Positions 37,897 through 47,162 are shown, counted from the stretch's first letter. The stretch is DNA of 52,018 nt from an uncultured Chromatiaceae bacterium (GCA_945787615.1 CALZJI010000152.1:1-52018), one strand, 5' to 3'. The notes: a model not told the origin generated them from the sequence alone. Numbers and translations: made by a program.

Positions 37897-37964
37897 AATT
37901 TAGTATATAGTTACGCTACGTCGAGCGAATCTTGGCGTCGGCAATAATTTTTATCTTAGCCTAG

Positions 37965-39944
37965 TCAACTACTCCGGTTGACCTTTCCCAATAACAAATT
38001 GCCGTACCGATCCTTTTGACAATACCAGCCGGCGGCGACATAAGTTGTTGACACGGTTTCGGTAACAAGGAGCGGCCCGGGAACGCGTGTATCGACAGGC
38101 ATGTTGTCGCGATGCCACACCGCTACGGTGTTCTTAACGCCGTAGAGGGTCGCTTGAGCATAAGGCGCGGGATTAGGGTCGCAGGCACATGCCGGTTCCA
38201 GTTTAATGGCCGGCACCGGCCCACGAACGGCAACACGAACATTGACGAGCTCAACGGGCAGGGGTAGCTGGTGCCCATAACGTTGTTCATGAGCTTGGTG
38301 AAAATCCTTGTCAATCGCTGCCAGCTCAGACCATGGGAGAGTGAGTGTATACGATTGGCCCCGATAACGAAGGTCGGCGCTACGGGCCACTGTGAGCTCG
38401 GAGGCGGCAATGCCTTCTTCGGTTAATGCGACAGAACCTTCATGTTCCAACGCCTGAAACAGCACGGATATACGGGCGAGTGTAAACTCAGAGACGAGAC
38501 CGGTTACTGTACGCGATAAGTGGCGCGTCCGAGGCGCGACCAGCATGCCTAACGCGGATAGAACCCCTGCATGTAAAGGGACTATTGCTCGGGTCATACC
38601 CAGTGCCTCGGCTAGGGCACACACATGGAGTCCGCCAGCTCCGCCAAAAGAAACTAAGGTAAAGTCTCTTGGATCAAGACCGCGTTGCACGGAGATAACG
38701 CGTAATGCCTGCGCCATATGTTCGTTTGCTACACGTATGATGCCCATCGCCATTTCTTCTATAGTCATGCCTAACGGGTCGGCGCACTTCACGATAGCGT
38801 GGAAGGCGGCATCGATATCAAGCGACATCGAGCCGCCGAGGAAGGCATCCGGGCGCAATCGCCCTAACACGGCATTTGCGTCTGTGACTGTTGGCTGTAG
38901 TCCGCCGCGTCCGTAACAAGCAGGTCCTGGCGCCGCACCTGCTGAATCCGGGCCAACTTGGAGTAGACCCCCGGCATCGAGTTTGGCGATAGAGCCACCG
39001 CCTGCACCTATGGTGTGTATATCAACCATTGCGACGCCGACAGGATACCCGCCGATTGACCCTTCCGAGGTGAGGCGTAGGTCGCCATCGACCAATGAAA
39101 CGTCTGTCGATGTGCCGCCCATGTCAAACGTGAGCAGCTGATGATTGCCGCTGGCCGCCGCAATGGATTGCGCTCCCGCCAGCCCGCCAGCCGGCCCGGA
39201 TAACAACATACGGACAGCTTGCTTGCCTGCTTGCGAGGCCGAGATTGTCCCGCCGGAACTCTGCATTACGCTAATGGAGCAGCGAGGTAACTGATTGGCA
39301 AGTCGCGCCAAGTAACGTTCCACAATCGGCCCGACCCACGCGTTTAACCAGGTTGTCATGCCGCGTTCATATTCTCGATATTCTGGCAAGATGTACGATG
39401 ACCGCGAGACGAAGATGCCGTCGGGTACGATGCCCTCTATGGCACGTTCAAATCGCTCGTCAAGAAATGAGAACAACAAATTTATGGCCACCGCTTGAGG
39501 GGAGAGCTGATCGAGTTTCTGTTGCAGGTCGATTAGATCCTGTTCGGTTAACGGTTCGACGACCTGGCCACCGGCATCAAGGCGCCCGCCCGTTTCAAGG
39601 CAATAGGATCGAGGGACGGGTATGGGATTAGGGGCGGGCTGTAGCGCGTAGAGTTGGCGGCGAGCTTGTCGACCGATGGTGAGCATGTCACCGAGGCCGT
39701 GGTTGGAAATAAATACCGTTTTTACGCCTTTCCTTTCCAAGACCGCGTTCGTCGCTACGGTAGAGCCGTGAACGACATGCAATTGTTCATGAGGGATGCC
39801 AAGGTCGGCGATTCCTTCAAGTATGGCCGCTTCGGGGTTCGCGGGGGTCGACAACCGCTTATGAATACGTAACGAGTGTCCGTCGAATAGCACAAAATCC
39901 GTGAAAGTACCTCCTGTGTCGACACCAAGTAGCCATTTACTCAT
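37965..39944 (-). CDS. HyuA-type hydantoinase/oxoprolinase subunit
   Basis: 659 residues from ATG 39944, chosen because AGGA lies 7 bases upstream and the protein then begins MSKWLLGVDTGGTFTDFVLF, the family start. Other actin-fold motifs are VHGSTVATNAVLERKG and DMGGTSTDVSLVDG. Family members hydrolyse hydantoins or 5-oxoproline, or carboxylate acetone, usually with a HyuB partner. No hyuB lies on either side, so the substrate and partner are unknown. Confidence 0.85.
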   Translation of the reverse strand: MSKWLLGVDTGGTFTDFVLFDGHSLRIHKRLSTPANPEAAILEGIADLGIPHEQLHVVHGSTVATNAVLERKGVKTVFISNHGLGDMLTIGRQARRQLYALQPAPNPIPVPRSYCLETGGRLDAGGQVVEPLTEQDLIDLQQKLDQLSPQAVAINLLFSFLDERFERAIEGIVPDGIFVSRSSYILPEYREYERGMTTWLNAWVGPIVERYLARLANQLPRCSISVMQSSGGTISASQAGKQAVRMLLSGPAGGLAGAQSIAAASGNHQLLTFDMGGTSTDVSLVDGDLRLTSEGSIGGYPVGVAMVDIHTIGAGGGSIAKLDAGGLLQVGPDSAGAAPGPACYGRGGLQPTVTDANAVLGRLRPDAFLGGSMSLDIDAAFHAIVKCADPLGMTIEEMAMGIIRVANEHMAQALRVISVQRGLDPRDFTLVSFGGAGGLHVCALAEALGMTRAIVPLHAGVLSALGMLVAPRTRHLSRTVTGLVSEFTLARISVLFQALEHEGSVALTEEGIAASELTVARSADLRYRGQSYTLTLPWSELAAIDKDFHQAHEQRYGHQLPLPVELVNVRVAVRGPVPAIKLEPACACDPNPAPYAQATLYGVKNTVAVWHRDNMPVDTRVPGPLLVTETVSTTYVAAGWYCQKDRYGNLLLGKVNRSS

Positions 39945-40233
39945 GTTTAATCCTGCGAGTTCCCCGTCTTTATCTTCCCCGATCGAACTTGTTTTCCGTG
40001 TAATCACGGACTAGCTACTATAATAATCGGGAGCATACGTGGTTTTCTACGCTTTTAGGGATTAATAGCATCTCATTGCCCTTAGATCACCGGGCGCCGA
40101 CAATTTGTATTCATCGGTGTGGATCCCGCTACGGGTGCCAATTCCCGGCTTATGCACCGCGCGCGCCTCCTCGTAATCGGTGTACAATCCCCGAGATATT
40201 GTCGGCACCGTCTTACCGAAGGAGCAAGCCTTC

Positions 40234-41202
40234 ATGACTACAACTGCTTTGGTGCGTGTTGTTAACCTGGTTCGTGATTACGGTACACTTCGCGCCGTTG
40301 ATGATTTGAGCTTTACTGTGAATAAAGGCGAAGTGCTGGGTTTGTTGGGACCGAACGGTGCAGGAAAATCTACCACCCTGCGGCTACTTAGCGGGAGCTT
40401 AGCACCGACAGCAGGCACTATATGGATTAACGAGTTCAATCTTTTTACTCAGCCAATATTAGCCAAGGCACAGTTAGGCTATCTCCCAGATAGGCCGCCC
40501 CTATACGGCGAATTGACCGTGGACGAGTATCTGCAATTTTGTGCGAGTGTTAATCGTATCCCGCGAAGTCAGCGGCGCAAGGCGGTTGATTTTGTCAAAG
40601 AGCGTTGCGGATTGACAAAGGTTGGCAAACGGTTATTGAGTCAGCTTTCGAAAGGGTATCAGCAGCGCGTTGGGATAGCTCAAGCCGTTGTGCATATGCC
40701 AGCGTTAGTGATTCTGGATGAGCCAACGGTTGGGCTTGATCCTATTCAAATAAAGGAAATAAGAACATTGATTCGTGAATTAGGCGGGGAACATAGTGTA
40801 ATATTGTCGTCACACATCCTTCCTGAAGTGCAAACGATCTGCGATCGCGTGCAAATTTTGAATCGTGGAAAATTGGCGTTTTCCGATACAGTCTCACAAT
40901 TACAACAGGCAAGTGACTTCCTTAACGTCGCTTTTCGCAATCCTCCATCTCGCGAAGCGCTGGAGTCCATTAGTGGCATAACACGCGCTGATTATCGACG
41001 GCCTAATCGGGTAAGGTTGCTGATTGAACCCGGGACAGACGCTGCGGAACAGCTTGTGCAGACGGCCGTGAATAAAGATTGGCGACTTTATGAGCTAACA
41101 CCGGAAAGTGTTTCGCTGGAACAGGTCTTTTTTGACATTGTAAGTGGGGATACCGGTGAGGCGTTTGCGGCGAGGCCCGAACACGGGGAGGGCTTGTCGT
41201 GA
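40234..41202 (+). CDS. ABC transporter ATPase, GldA-like
   Basis: 322 residues from ATG 40234, which has AAGGAG upstream; a longer frame opening at 40180 has none. Walker A is GPNGAGKSTT, the signature is LSKGYQQRVGIAQA and Walker B is LVILDEPTVGLDP. A C-terminal domain of about 90 residues follows, as in GldA/CcmA-type exporters. It should drive the permease encoded next, with which it overlaps by 4 bases. The cargo is unknown. Confidence 0.9.
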   Translation: MTTTALVRVVNLVRDYGTLRAVDDLSFTVNKGEVLGLLGPNGAGKSTTLRLLSGSLAPTAGTIWINEFNLFTQPILAKAQLGYLPDRPPLYGELTVDEYLQFCASVNRIPRSQRRKAVDFVKERCGLTKVGKRLLSQLSKGYQQRVGIAQAVVHMPALVILDEPTVGLDPIQIKEIRTLIRELGGEHSVILSSHILPEVQTICDRVQILNRGKLAFSDTVSQLQQASDFLNVAFRNPPSREALESISGITRADYRRPNRVRLLIEPGTDAAEQLVQTAVNKDWRLYELTPESVSLEQVFFDIVSGDTGEAFAARPEHGEGLS

Positions 41203-41954
41203 TTCTAACGATAGCGAGGCAAGAATTGCGTGCTTTGTTTTTGTCACCCCTGGCGTGGGTGATCTTAGCGGTTGTTCAGGCGTTGCTGGGGTATATATTT
41301 CTATCTCAAGTGGAAAATTACATAGTCAACCAAGGGCAATTAGCCGCTATCACCGGTACACCCGGAATTACACGTTTCGTTGTGGCGCCGTGGTTCGGCA
41401 ATGTGGCGTTTGTGTTGTTTCTCGTCGTGCCCATGTTGACGATGCGCCTGATAAGTGAGGAACGGCGTAGCGGAACCATAGCGTTACTTTATTCTGCGCC
41501 CATTTCCATGACCGAGATTATTCTCGGAAAATATTTAGGTATTGTCGTATTTCTGGGGATTATGGTGTCGATGCTCGCACTAATGCCCCTGAGCCTGTTT
41601 TTGGGGGGGAGTATTGATATAGGATTGCTCGCCGCATGCCTTCTTGGTTTAACGCTATTAGTTGCAAGTTTTGCCGCGCTCGGATTGTTTATGTCATGTC
41701 TCACCGCGCAGCCTGTCGTTGCGGCAGTGAGTACGTTCGGATTGTTGTTGATGTTATGGGTTGTCGATTGGGGCGGTACTGCTAGCACGGGCGACGTGAG
41801 CAACTATTTGTCGTATTTGTCGTTGTTGCGTCACTACGAGCCGTTATTAAAAGGCGTTTTTGACAGCAGTGATGTGGTCTACTACGTTTTATTTATTAGC
41901 TTGTTTCTTGGTTTAAGCATTCGCCATTTATCGCGAAAACGACTCCAGCCTTAG
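41199..41954 (+). CDS. ABC-2 type permease, GldF-like
   Basis: 251 residues with six membrane helices. The segment LTMRLISEERRSGTIALLYSAPIS is typical of ABC-2 permeases of the GldF/NosY kind. It starts with GTG at 41199 in a 4-base overlap with the ATPase gene. With the next gene it forms a three-part exporter seen widely in proteobacteria but without a firmly known substrate outside gliding bacteria. Confidence 0.88.
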   Translation: MILTIARQELRALFLSPLAWVILAVVQALLGYIFLSQVENYIVNQGQLAAITGTPGITRFVVAPWFGNVAFVLFLVVPMLTMRLISEERRSGTIALLYSAPISMTEIILGKYLGIVVFLGIMVSMLALMPLSLFLGGSIDIGLLAACLLGLTLLVASFAALGLFMSCLTAQPVVAAVSTFGLLLMLWVVDWGGTASTGDVSNYLSYLSLLRHYEPLLKGVFDSSDVVYYVLFISLFLGLSIRHLSRKRLQP

Positions 41955-41999
41955 CTCAGTTGGCGGTAACATTGAGAGTGAGGAGAACAGGATAAGTCT

Positions 42000-43352
42000 A
42001 TGGGACGGCGCTTTACACAACTAAAAAGCTATGCCGTGCTAGTGCTACTTTGGGGCGTCATTGCGCTACTCGCCTGGCTAAGCCATGTGTATCATTTCCG
42101 GCTCGACTGGACGGCTGCTGGGCGCAACACGCTGTCGCAGGCTTCGATGGAACTGCTGGACACTATTGATTCGCGTATCGATATTACGGCTTTCGCGCGC
42201 CAAAATCCGCCTCTGCGTAAACGCATCAGTGATTTAGTAGGCCGGTATCAGCATTACAATAACAACATTCAGTTAACCTTCGTTGATCTCGACCAAGAGC
42301 TGGAACGAGCACGCAAGGAAGGGATTAGTGCGGGCGGCGAATTGCTGGTCGAATTTTCTAACCAAAAGCAAATCGTACGCGACCTAAGTGAACAAAATCT
42401 AACCAATGCGCTGAGTAACGTTGTGCGCGGTGGTGAGCGTTGGTTGGTATTTCTCGACGGCCACGGTGAGCGTGATCCATTGGGTGCGGCAAACTACGAT
42501 TTGGGCACCTGGGGGCAAACAATGCGTGACAAGGGACTACGAGTTCATACGCTTAGTCTGGCGAATGCACCCGCCATTCCGGAAAATATTGCCGTGTTGG
42601 TTATTGCTGGACCGCGAGTCGGCCTTCTACCAGGCGAGGTCACTTTAATTCGGGATTATCTCGAGCGAGGCGGAAACTTACTGTGGTTGCTAGAGCCCGG
42701 ATTGTTGCATGGTATGGAGCCCGTGGCTAAATGGTTGGGAATTGGTTTTCACCCCGGCGTGATTGTGGATCCGACGACGCAATTAATGTCGATCGACAAT
42801 GCAGCGATTACCTTGGCCGCAGGTTACGGTTCCCACCCAATTACGGACGGGTTTGAGGCGTTAACGGTCTACCCTTATGCTGCAGGACTTTTTAGTATGC
42901 CCAAAGAGCATTGGCAAAGCGTTGCGATCGTGGTGACTAACGCGGGCAGTTGGGCAGAGAATAGTGCTATTGTAGACGAAGTTCGTTTTGACCCGGAGCA
43001 AGATGTAGGCGGCCCTTTACATGTAGCCATTGCTTCCGAGCGCGTTATTGCCGAACAGGCGGGTGAATCGGCGTTCGAACAGCGCCAACGGGTCGTTATC
43101 GTCGGTGACGGTGATTTCTTATCGAACACGTATATTGGTAACGCTGGAAATTTAGAATTGGGTATGCGTATTATTAACTGGCTAAGTTGGAACGACCGGT
43201 TAATTCGTATTCCACCAAAGACGGCGCAAGATCTTACCTTAGAATTGTCGCGAACGCAGACAGCGGTGATTGGGTTTGGCTTTCTCTTTATTTTGCCCAT
43301 ATGTCTGTTATTAGTGGGCTCAGGCATCTGGTGGCTGCGTCGGCGACGCTAA
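42000..43352 (+). CDS. GldG-like ABC transporter auxiliary protein
   Basis: 450 residues: a membrane helix near 12-30, a long extracytoplasmic domain (about 40-415) and a C-terminal helix (about 420-443) with the basic tail WWLRRRR. The domain matches the ABC-transporter auxiliary family (GldG type), with FLDGHGERDP and VVIVGDGDFLSN. GAGGAG lies upstream of ATG 42000. In many relatives a gene for a DUF4340 protein follows; here mutM follows instead, 53 bases on. Confidence 0.85.
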   Translation: MGRRFTQLKSYAVLVLLWGVIALLAWLSHVYHFRLDWTAAGRNTLSQASMELLDTIDSRIDITAFARQNPPLRKRISDLVGRYQHYNNNIQLTFVDLDQELERARKEGISAGGELLVEFSNQKQIVRDLSEQNLTNALSNVVRGGERWLVFLDGHGERDPLGAANYDLGTWGQTMRDKGLRVHTLSLANAPAIPENIAVLVIAGPRVGLLPGEVTLIRDYLERGGNLLWLLEPGLLHGMEPVAKWLGIGFHPGVIVDPTTQLMSIDNAAITLAAGYGSHPITDGFEALTVYPYAAGLFSMPKEHWQSVAIVVTNAGSWAENSAIVDEVRFDPEQDVGGPLHVAIASERVIAEQAGESAFEQRQRVVIVGDGDFLSNTYIGNAGNLELGMRIINWLSWNDRLIRIPPKTAQDLTLELSRTQTAVIGFGFLFILPICLLLVGSGIWWLRRRR

Positions 43353-43405
43353 ACCGTTGTGCTTGTATAGTTTCGCACTTCTTATTTCTATAACCTGATA
43401 CTTCC

Positions 43406-44221
43406 ATGCCAGAATTGCCAGAAGTAGAGACCACACGACGCGGTATTGCTGAGCATATCGTTGGCCGACGCATTACCAAGGTCACAGTGAGAGAGCGTAG
43501 GTTGCGTTACCCCATTGCGGCAAATTTAGCCGCTACCTTGCAAGGGCGGACGGTGGCTGGTGTAGATCGCCGCGGCAAGTATCTGCTAATAGCATGCAGC
43601 GGTGGAACGTTAATTGTCCACTTGGGCATGTCGGGTAGCTTGCGTATAACAGCGGCCACAACGCCGGTCGAAAAGCATGACCATGTGGACCTGGTGTTAG
43701 ATGGAGATATGTGTTTACGTTTCCGTGATCCGCGACGATTTGGGGCCATCCTGTGGACCGCTCGAGATCCCTCGAAGCATAAACTCCTAAAAAATCTTGG
43801 CTGTGAACCGTTGAGTGACGAGTTTAATGGCGACTATTTGCGGGTTCGCTCGCGCGGCCGAACGATTACCGTTAAGCAGTACATTATGGACGGTCGCGTT
43901 GTCGTGGGTGTGGGTAACATCTATGCCAATGAAGCGTTGTTTTTAGCGAACATACATCCGCAGCGATCGGCAGCGCGAGTCGCCCGGGCGCGCTATCAAA
44001 TTCTCGCCGCAACGATTAAGCGAGTACTGGGTGACGCGATAAAATCAGGAGGAACGACGTTGCGCGATTTTGTAAACGGCGCGGGAAGTCCCGGGTATTT
44101 TCAGCAGTGCCTCAGGGTATATGGTCGGCGAGACGCGCCTTGCCTGGTGTGTGGGCACCACATTAAGTTAAACCGGCTGGGGCAGCGTGCCACCTATTAT
44201 TGCCCTCATTGCCAACGTTGA
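43406..44221 (+). CDS. mutM: formamidopyrimidine-DNA glycosylase
   Basis: 271 residues. It begins PELPEVETTRRGI with the catalytic Pro after Met removal, has VHLGMSGSL and RDPRRFGAILW, and ends with a zinc finger (C-x2-C ... C-x2-C: CLVCGHH ... YYCPHC). It removes 8-oxoguanine and cleaves the strand. The stop is 20 bases from the converging membrane-protein gene. Confidence 0.97.
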   Translation: MPELPEVETTRRGIAEHIVGRRITKVTVRERRLRYPIAANLAATLQGRTVAGVDRRGKYLLIACSGGTLIVHLGMSGSLRITAATTPVEKHDHVDLVLDGDMCLRFRDPRRFGAILWTARDPSKHKLLKNLGCEPLSDEFNGDYLRVRSRGRTITVKQYIMDGRVVVGVGNIYANEALFLANIHPQRSAARVARARYQILAATIKRVLGDAIKSGGTTLRDFVNGAGSPGYFQQCLRVYGRRDAPCLVCGHHIKLNRLGQRATYYCPHCQR

Positions 44222-44241
44222 TACGGACTTGCCATCCAACA

Positions 44242-45720
44242 CTACGACGTTTTGTCCGTGCTCTCTTCAGTTTCTTGCGCTGGCTGTTGGTCTATCGTAT
44301 GTTCGGTATTTCCGCGAAGATGAATAACAACCCCGCCGTCTTGAATTGAGAGCGTTTCGGCTACGCCTGCTAATTCGGCGATATTGCGAGCCAGCGCTTT
44401 ATTGTTCTCGTCGTTATGATCAAAAATAAGGTGAGTGATGCCTTTTACGTTTTCGAGTAGTGCCGCGCCGCTTTCCTGCGCTTGTGGAAGAGGGAACACG
44501 TCACGTCTACAAGAAAGCATGGTGCGAGCGGGCCATTGGCTGGCGGCTTTGAAATTGATCTCGGCCTCTTCAGGCACGTCTTGGCATAGCGTTTGAATAA
44601 GCGTATCTTCTGAACTCAGGAGGCCCATGGAGATGCTCCTCGCGTAACCTTTGTCTACCATCATAAACAGCGTCGAAACCGCGAAAACCGCGACAATGAC
44701 CAGCCCGCGTTGTCCCGCGAGACTTTGGTTGCGAAAAGACCGATTTACCGCAATTAGCTGTGGTAGTCCTCGATACATCAGCAGGGTTAGCGCAATAACC
44801 GCCCACGTCGCGTCGGCCGTCGTTAACCCAATGATAAGGCCGAATAACAGCACTGTTGCCATAAAATCCTTCATTAGCGCGTGCCTGTCACGGAGAAGTA
44901 CCACCAGCAACAAGGTAATAACGACAGCGCCGATAGCGATGTTCGCCGGTTCGGCAGCACCGCTCATACCGTTTCTGATAGCGTCGGAAAGCGTTGCTAA
45001 AGGGTTGTTAAACCAAGCCACATCGTCTTGCCAGCCCCAGCGAAACAGCACAATTAGGCCCGTGACGAGCGCTGATCCGATGAAAATGGATCGCTTTCGT
45101 TTTCCAGGAGCAATGGTGTCTTTTTCGTTGGCGACAGGGTTCTTCTGCCAAAGCCACGCGAGTGCGAGCGGATAAGCGAGACCCGCAGGGTGGATGCTGA
45201 CCGCCAGCGCGACAATCAATAATTGGATGAAATACCAACCACCGAGGTGGCGGCCCTTCGCTCGGTATCTATCGTTTGCCCAATGGCCCAATGCGAACGC
45301 CAATAACAGGTAGACGCCCGTTCCGATGGAGTCTATCTGGGTTATGGTGAGCGGGCAGATCAGTAACACAGCGGAAGCGATCAGTGCTGCTTCTTCGCCG
45401 TTTTCTTTTCGGCTCCATGAATACAAGAGGTAGATGGCGGCAAACGTCATCATCATCGTAAAAACTTTAGCGGCGACAATACTTCCGGGCCAATACATCG
45501 TGACAGGTAGAAACAGCAGCGTTCGGAAATCGGGCGTTCCGAATGTCCCGGCCGGGCTCGTGACGCGATCAACGATAGACCAAAGCAATATAAGGTCTTT
45601 CGCCGCACCCTCGGTTATTCCGACGACGTCAAAACGAACTAAACCAAAACTGAGTAGCGCCGCGCCCCAGACGAGGAGAATAGCCAAAGCGTAATGGCGA
45701 GTTGAAAGACGAAAATTCAT
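44242..45720 (-). CDS. polytopic membrane protein, possibly GT-C like
   Basis: 492 residues from ATG 45720 (an in-frame TTG lies 18 bases upstream). About ten hydrophobic helices cover residues 10-360, followed by a soluble C-terminal part (about 375-492) ending in a low-complexity acidic tail. The arrangement, with an early loop bearing D and a WSIVDRVTSPAGTF stretch, resembles GT-C glycosyltransferases (dolichyl-phosphate mannosyltransferase fold), but I see no decisive motif. It stands alone on the minus strand and its role is unknown. Confidence 0.65.
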   Translation of the reverse strand: MNFRLSTRHYALAILLVWGAALLSFGLVRFDVVGITEGAAKDLILLWSIVDRVTSPAGTFGTPDFRTLLFLPVTMYWPGSIVAAKVFTMMMTFAAIYLLYSWSRKENGEEAALIASAVLLICPLTITQIDSIGTGVYLLLAFALGHWANDRYRAKGRHLGGWYFIQLLIVALAVSIHPAGLAYPLALAWLWQKNPVANEKDTIAPGKRKRSIFIGSALVTGLIVLFRWGWQDDVAWFNNPLATLSDAIRNGMSGAAEPANIAIGAVVITLLLVVLLRDRHALMKDFMATVLLFGLIIGLTTADATWAVIALTLLMYRGLPQLIAVNRSFRNQSLAGQRGLVIVAVFAVSTLFMMVDKGYARSISMGLLSSEDTLIQTLCQDVPEEAEINFKAASQWPARTMLSCRRDVFPLPQAQESGAALLENVKGITHLIFDHNDENNKALARNIAELAGVAETLSIQDGGVVIHLRGNTEHTIDQQPAQETEESTDKTS

Positions 45721-46113
45721 ATTCGATCTCGATCTCAATAATGCGGCAGACTAATTTTTTGATGGGGTTGGCATGTTAACGGAGTCAGTTATCCCGCTAT
45801 TCCGTATGAAGCACCACTATAAGGCAACAGAAGCAATGCCTTATATGGCGAGGCGCCCGCTCTCCTAGTCATCGCGACGTGGAGTTCTTGGTGTTGCCGG
45901 TGGCGGTTAAAATCCGGTTGCGTATTTTCTCTACCCCCAACCTATCGTGTAAATCAATTCTTTATTTTCGTCTATGGTGGAGTATTAAGAGTAACAGGCA
46001 GGATCTATGCCGCACGGTGATATTGTTGGCCGAACGCCTAAGGCGCCCTATTGCAGGGCGCCTTGGGTTAATCCCTAACCCCAATATCAGGTTAGCTTCT
46101 ACTAATAGTCTTG
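45721..46113. other. gene-free stretch with nested hairpin
   Basis: About 390 bases with no supportable gene. At 46018-46089 TGATATTG and CAATATCA form an outer stem around a strong inner hairpin: CTAAGGCGCCC (46037-46047) with GGGCGCCTTGG (46055-46065). On the minus strand it lies just after the 26-codon ORF and could end that transcript, although no U-run follows. Confidence 0.45.
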
Positions 46114-46194
46114 TTAATTGCCTAACGCTAAAGGCAATATAATAAAAAACAACGCTACTAAAGTTAATGTAATTGCAGGCATAGCACTATTCAC
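46114..46194 (-). CDS. candidate 26-aa single-helix membrane peptide
   Basis: Read on the minus strand from GTG at 46194: MNSAMPAITL, then TLVALFFIILPLALGN. Residues 8-24 are a continuous hydrophobic helix. GAGGAGGGGAG lies just upstream, and a near-consensus sigma-70 promoter (46334-46362) points into it. The ~130-base leader has a GC-rich stem (ACGCTGC with GCAGCGT). I do not recognise it. It could be a small membrane protein, or a translated leader; the promoter plus ribosome-binding site make a transcribed unit likely. Confidence 0.45.
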   Translation of the reverse strand: MNSAMPAITLTLVALFFIILPLALGN

Positions 46195-46333
46195 GACAAC
46201 TCCCCTCCTCGATTTTCCAAAACGCAACCTGACGCTGCGGACAATGAGTCTTTCCCCCGACTGCAGCGTTTCTTCCCAAAAGCCCAGCAACGATTTATTT
46301 ATCTAAAACTACTGCCAACGCTTAGGGTTAAAA

Positions 46334-46362
46334 GAATACTAAGCACCGATATTAATTGTCAA
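46334..46362 (-). promoter_or_regulatory. sigma-70 promoter, leftward
   Basis: On the minus strand TTGACA (46362-46357), a 17-base spacer, then TATTCT (46339-46334). The start point would be near 46327. It reads toward the 26-codon ORF and the nested hairpin at 46018-46089. Confidence 0.6.
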
Positions 46363-46555
46363 CAACGTTTTACGATGTTGTTCGGCAGGCATCTGGCGGG
46401 ATGTCAGTTATTGACGCGTTTCTTGAAAGAGCTGCGATTACTAGCCCTGCAACGGATGTGTCGCCTACTCAAAGAAATCCATATCGCGTTGAACAGCGGT
46501 TAGGTCAATTTATCAACGCGTTATGCTAACAACTCAGCGAAATTGGTGTCCAAAA

Positions 46556-46618
46556 CTACAATGATACGTCTGGCATGTCTTGCATGCGTGGAGTGGATAG
46601 CTGCTGGTCTGGACTCAT
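46556..46618 (-). CDS. candidate 20-aa peptide with perfect ribosome-binding site
   Basis: On the minus strand TAAGGAGG (46635-46628), nine bases, then ATG at 46618 and the frame MSPDQQLSTPRMQDMPDVSL ending in TAG. The ribosome-binding site is a full match to the 16S tail. The peptide is hydrophilic, without cysteine and unlike any precursor peptide I know. It may be a leader peptide for RNA-level control, a remnant of a longer gene, or chance. No modification enzymes are nearby. Confidence 0.3.
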   Translation of the reverse strand: MSPDQQLSTPRMQDMPDVSL

Positions 46619-47069
46619 AATAATATACCTCCTTATGTTATAAATTCAGCGCGAGAAGTTGAAGTTAAAGCGTAGCTTGATTTTGAATTTAGCTCCCCCT
46701 CCAAGAGTCATAAGATTGTACCGCTTCCGCTTTCGAGGGGTTTTCTTTGCCAATATCGTTCGCGCATTTGCCGCCGCGGGATATCGTCTACGCAGAATAT
46801 TTGCAAACGCTTGGCTAAAGGGGATATTATTAATCGCTGTAGCCTTAAAATGAAATATTTGAGATGTCAGGATAGAGTGTTAAATCAGCGATAATAAACT
46901 CTTTGGGGATGGGAATTTTCGTGGACTTAGTGCTTGAATCTTTGGGCCGTGTCGTGTAAAACTAACCAAAATAGTAGCCTGTAGGGCAGCTATACGGCTA
47001 TAAATAACGAAAAGCAGTGCTTTCTCTGCGAATAATGACTTTGCTGTAACAAAAAAAGGAGCGATTACC
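46619..47069. other. AT-rich spacer before redox block
   Basis: About 450 bases without a supportable gene. A 64-codon frame at 46659-46853 opens with TTG, lacks a ribosome-binding site, and is Arg/Leu-rich. The right part (46930-47069) probably holds the promoter of the 30-codon gene: a TATAAA at about 47000 is a possible -10, but the -35 is poor. Confidence 0.4.
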
Positions 47070-47162
47070 ATGTTAGTAACAAATGAAGTGGCTATTGTAT
47101 ATATTCTTTGGTTTGTCTTAGCGCTTGGCCTAGCAGCGTTGATGTTGAAGGTGAATTCTTAA
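47070..47162 (+). CDS. 30-aa single-helix membrane peptide
   Basis: ATG at 47070 with AAAGGAG 7-10 bases upstream opens a frame of 30 codons: MLVTNEVAIV, YILWFVLALG, LAALMLKVNS, then TAA. Residues 7-26 form one membrane helix with a short polar N-terminus and a Lys-bearing C-terminus. It lies 202 bases before the cytochrome c4 gene on the same strand. Size and shape recall small subunits of respiratory complexes such as CcoQ or CydX, but there is no clear sequence match, so this is inference. The good start site makes a real gene likely. Confidence 0.6.
   Translation: MLVTNEVAIVYILWFVLALGLAALMLKVNS

Noticed and set aside
46401-46529. Plus-strand frame of 42 codons starting MSVIDAFLER
   Set aside because: Looks protein-like but has no spaced ribosome-binding site, overlaps no known family and is not supported by neighbours; may be a gene remnant.
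46556-46618. Reading through the TAG of the 20-codon ORF as a modified precursor peptide
   Set aside because: No modification enzymes, no conserved core residues and no evidence for stop-codon read-through.
46659-46853. 64-codon basic frame MKLKRSLILN
   Set aside because: TTG start without a ribosome-binding site and Arg/Leu-biased low-information sequence.
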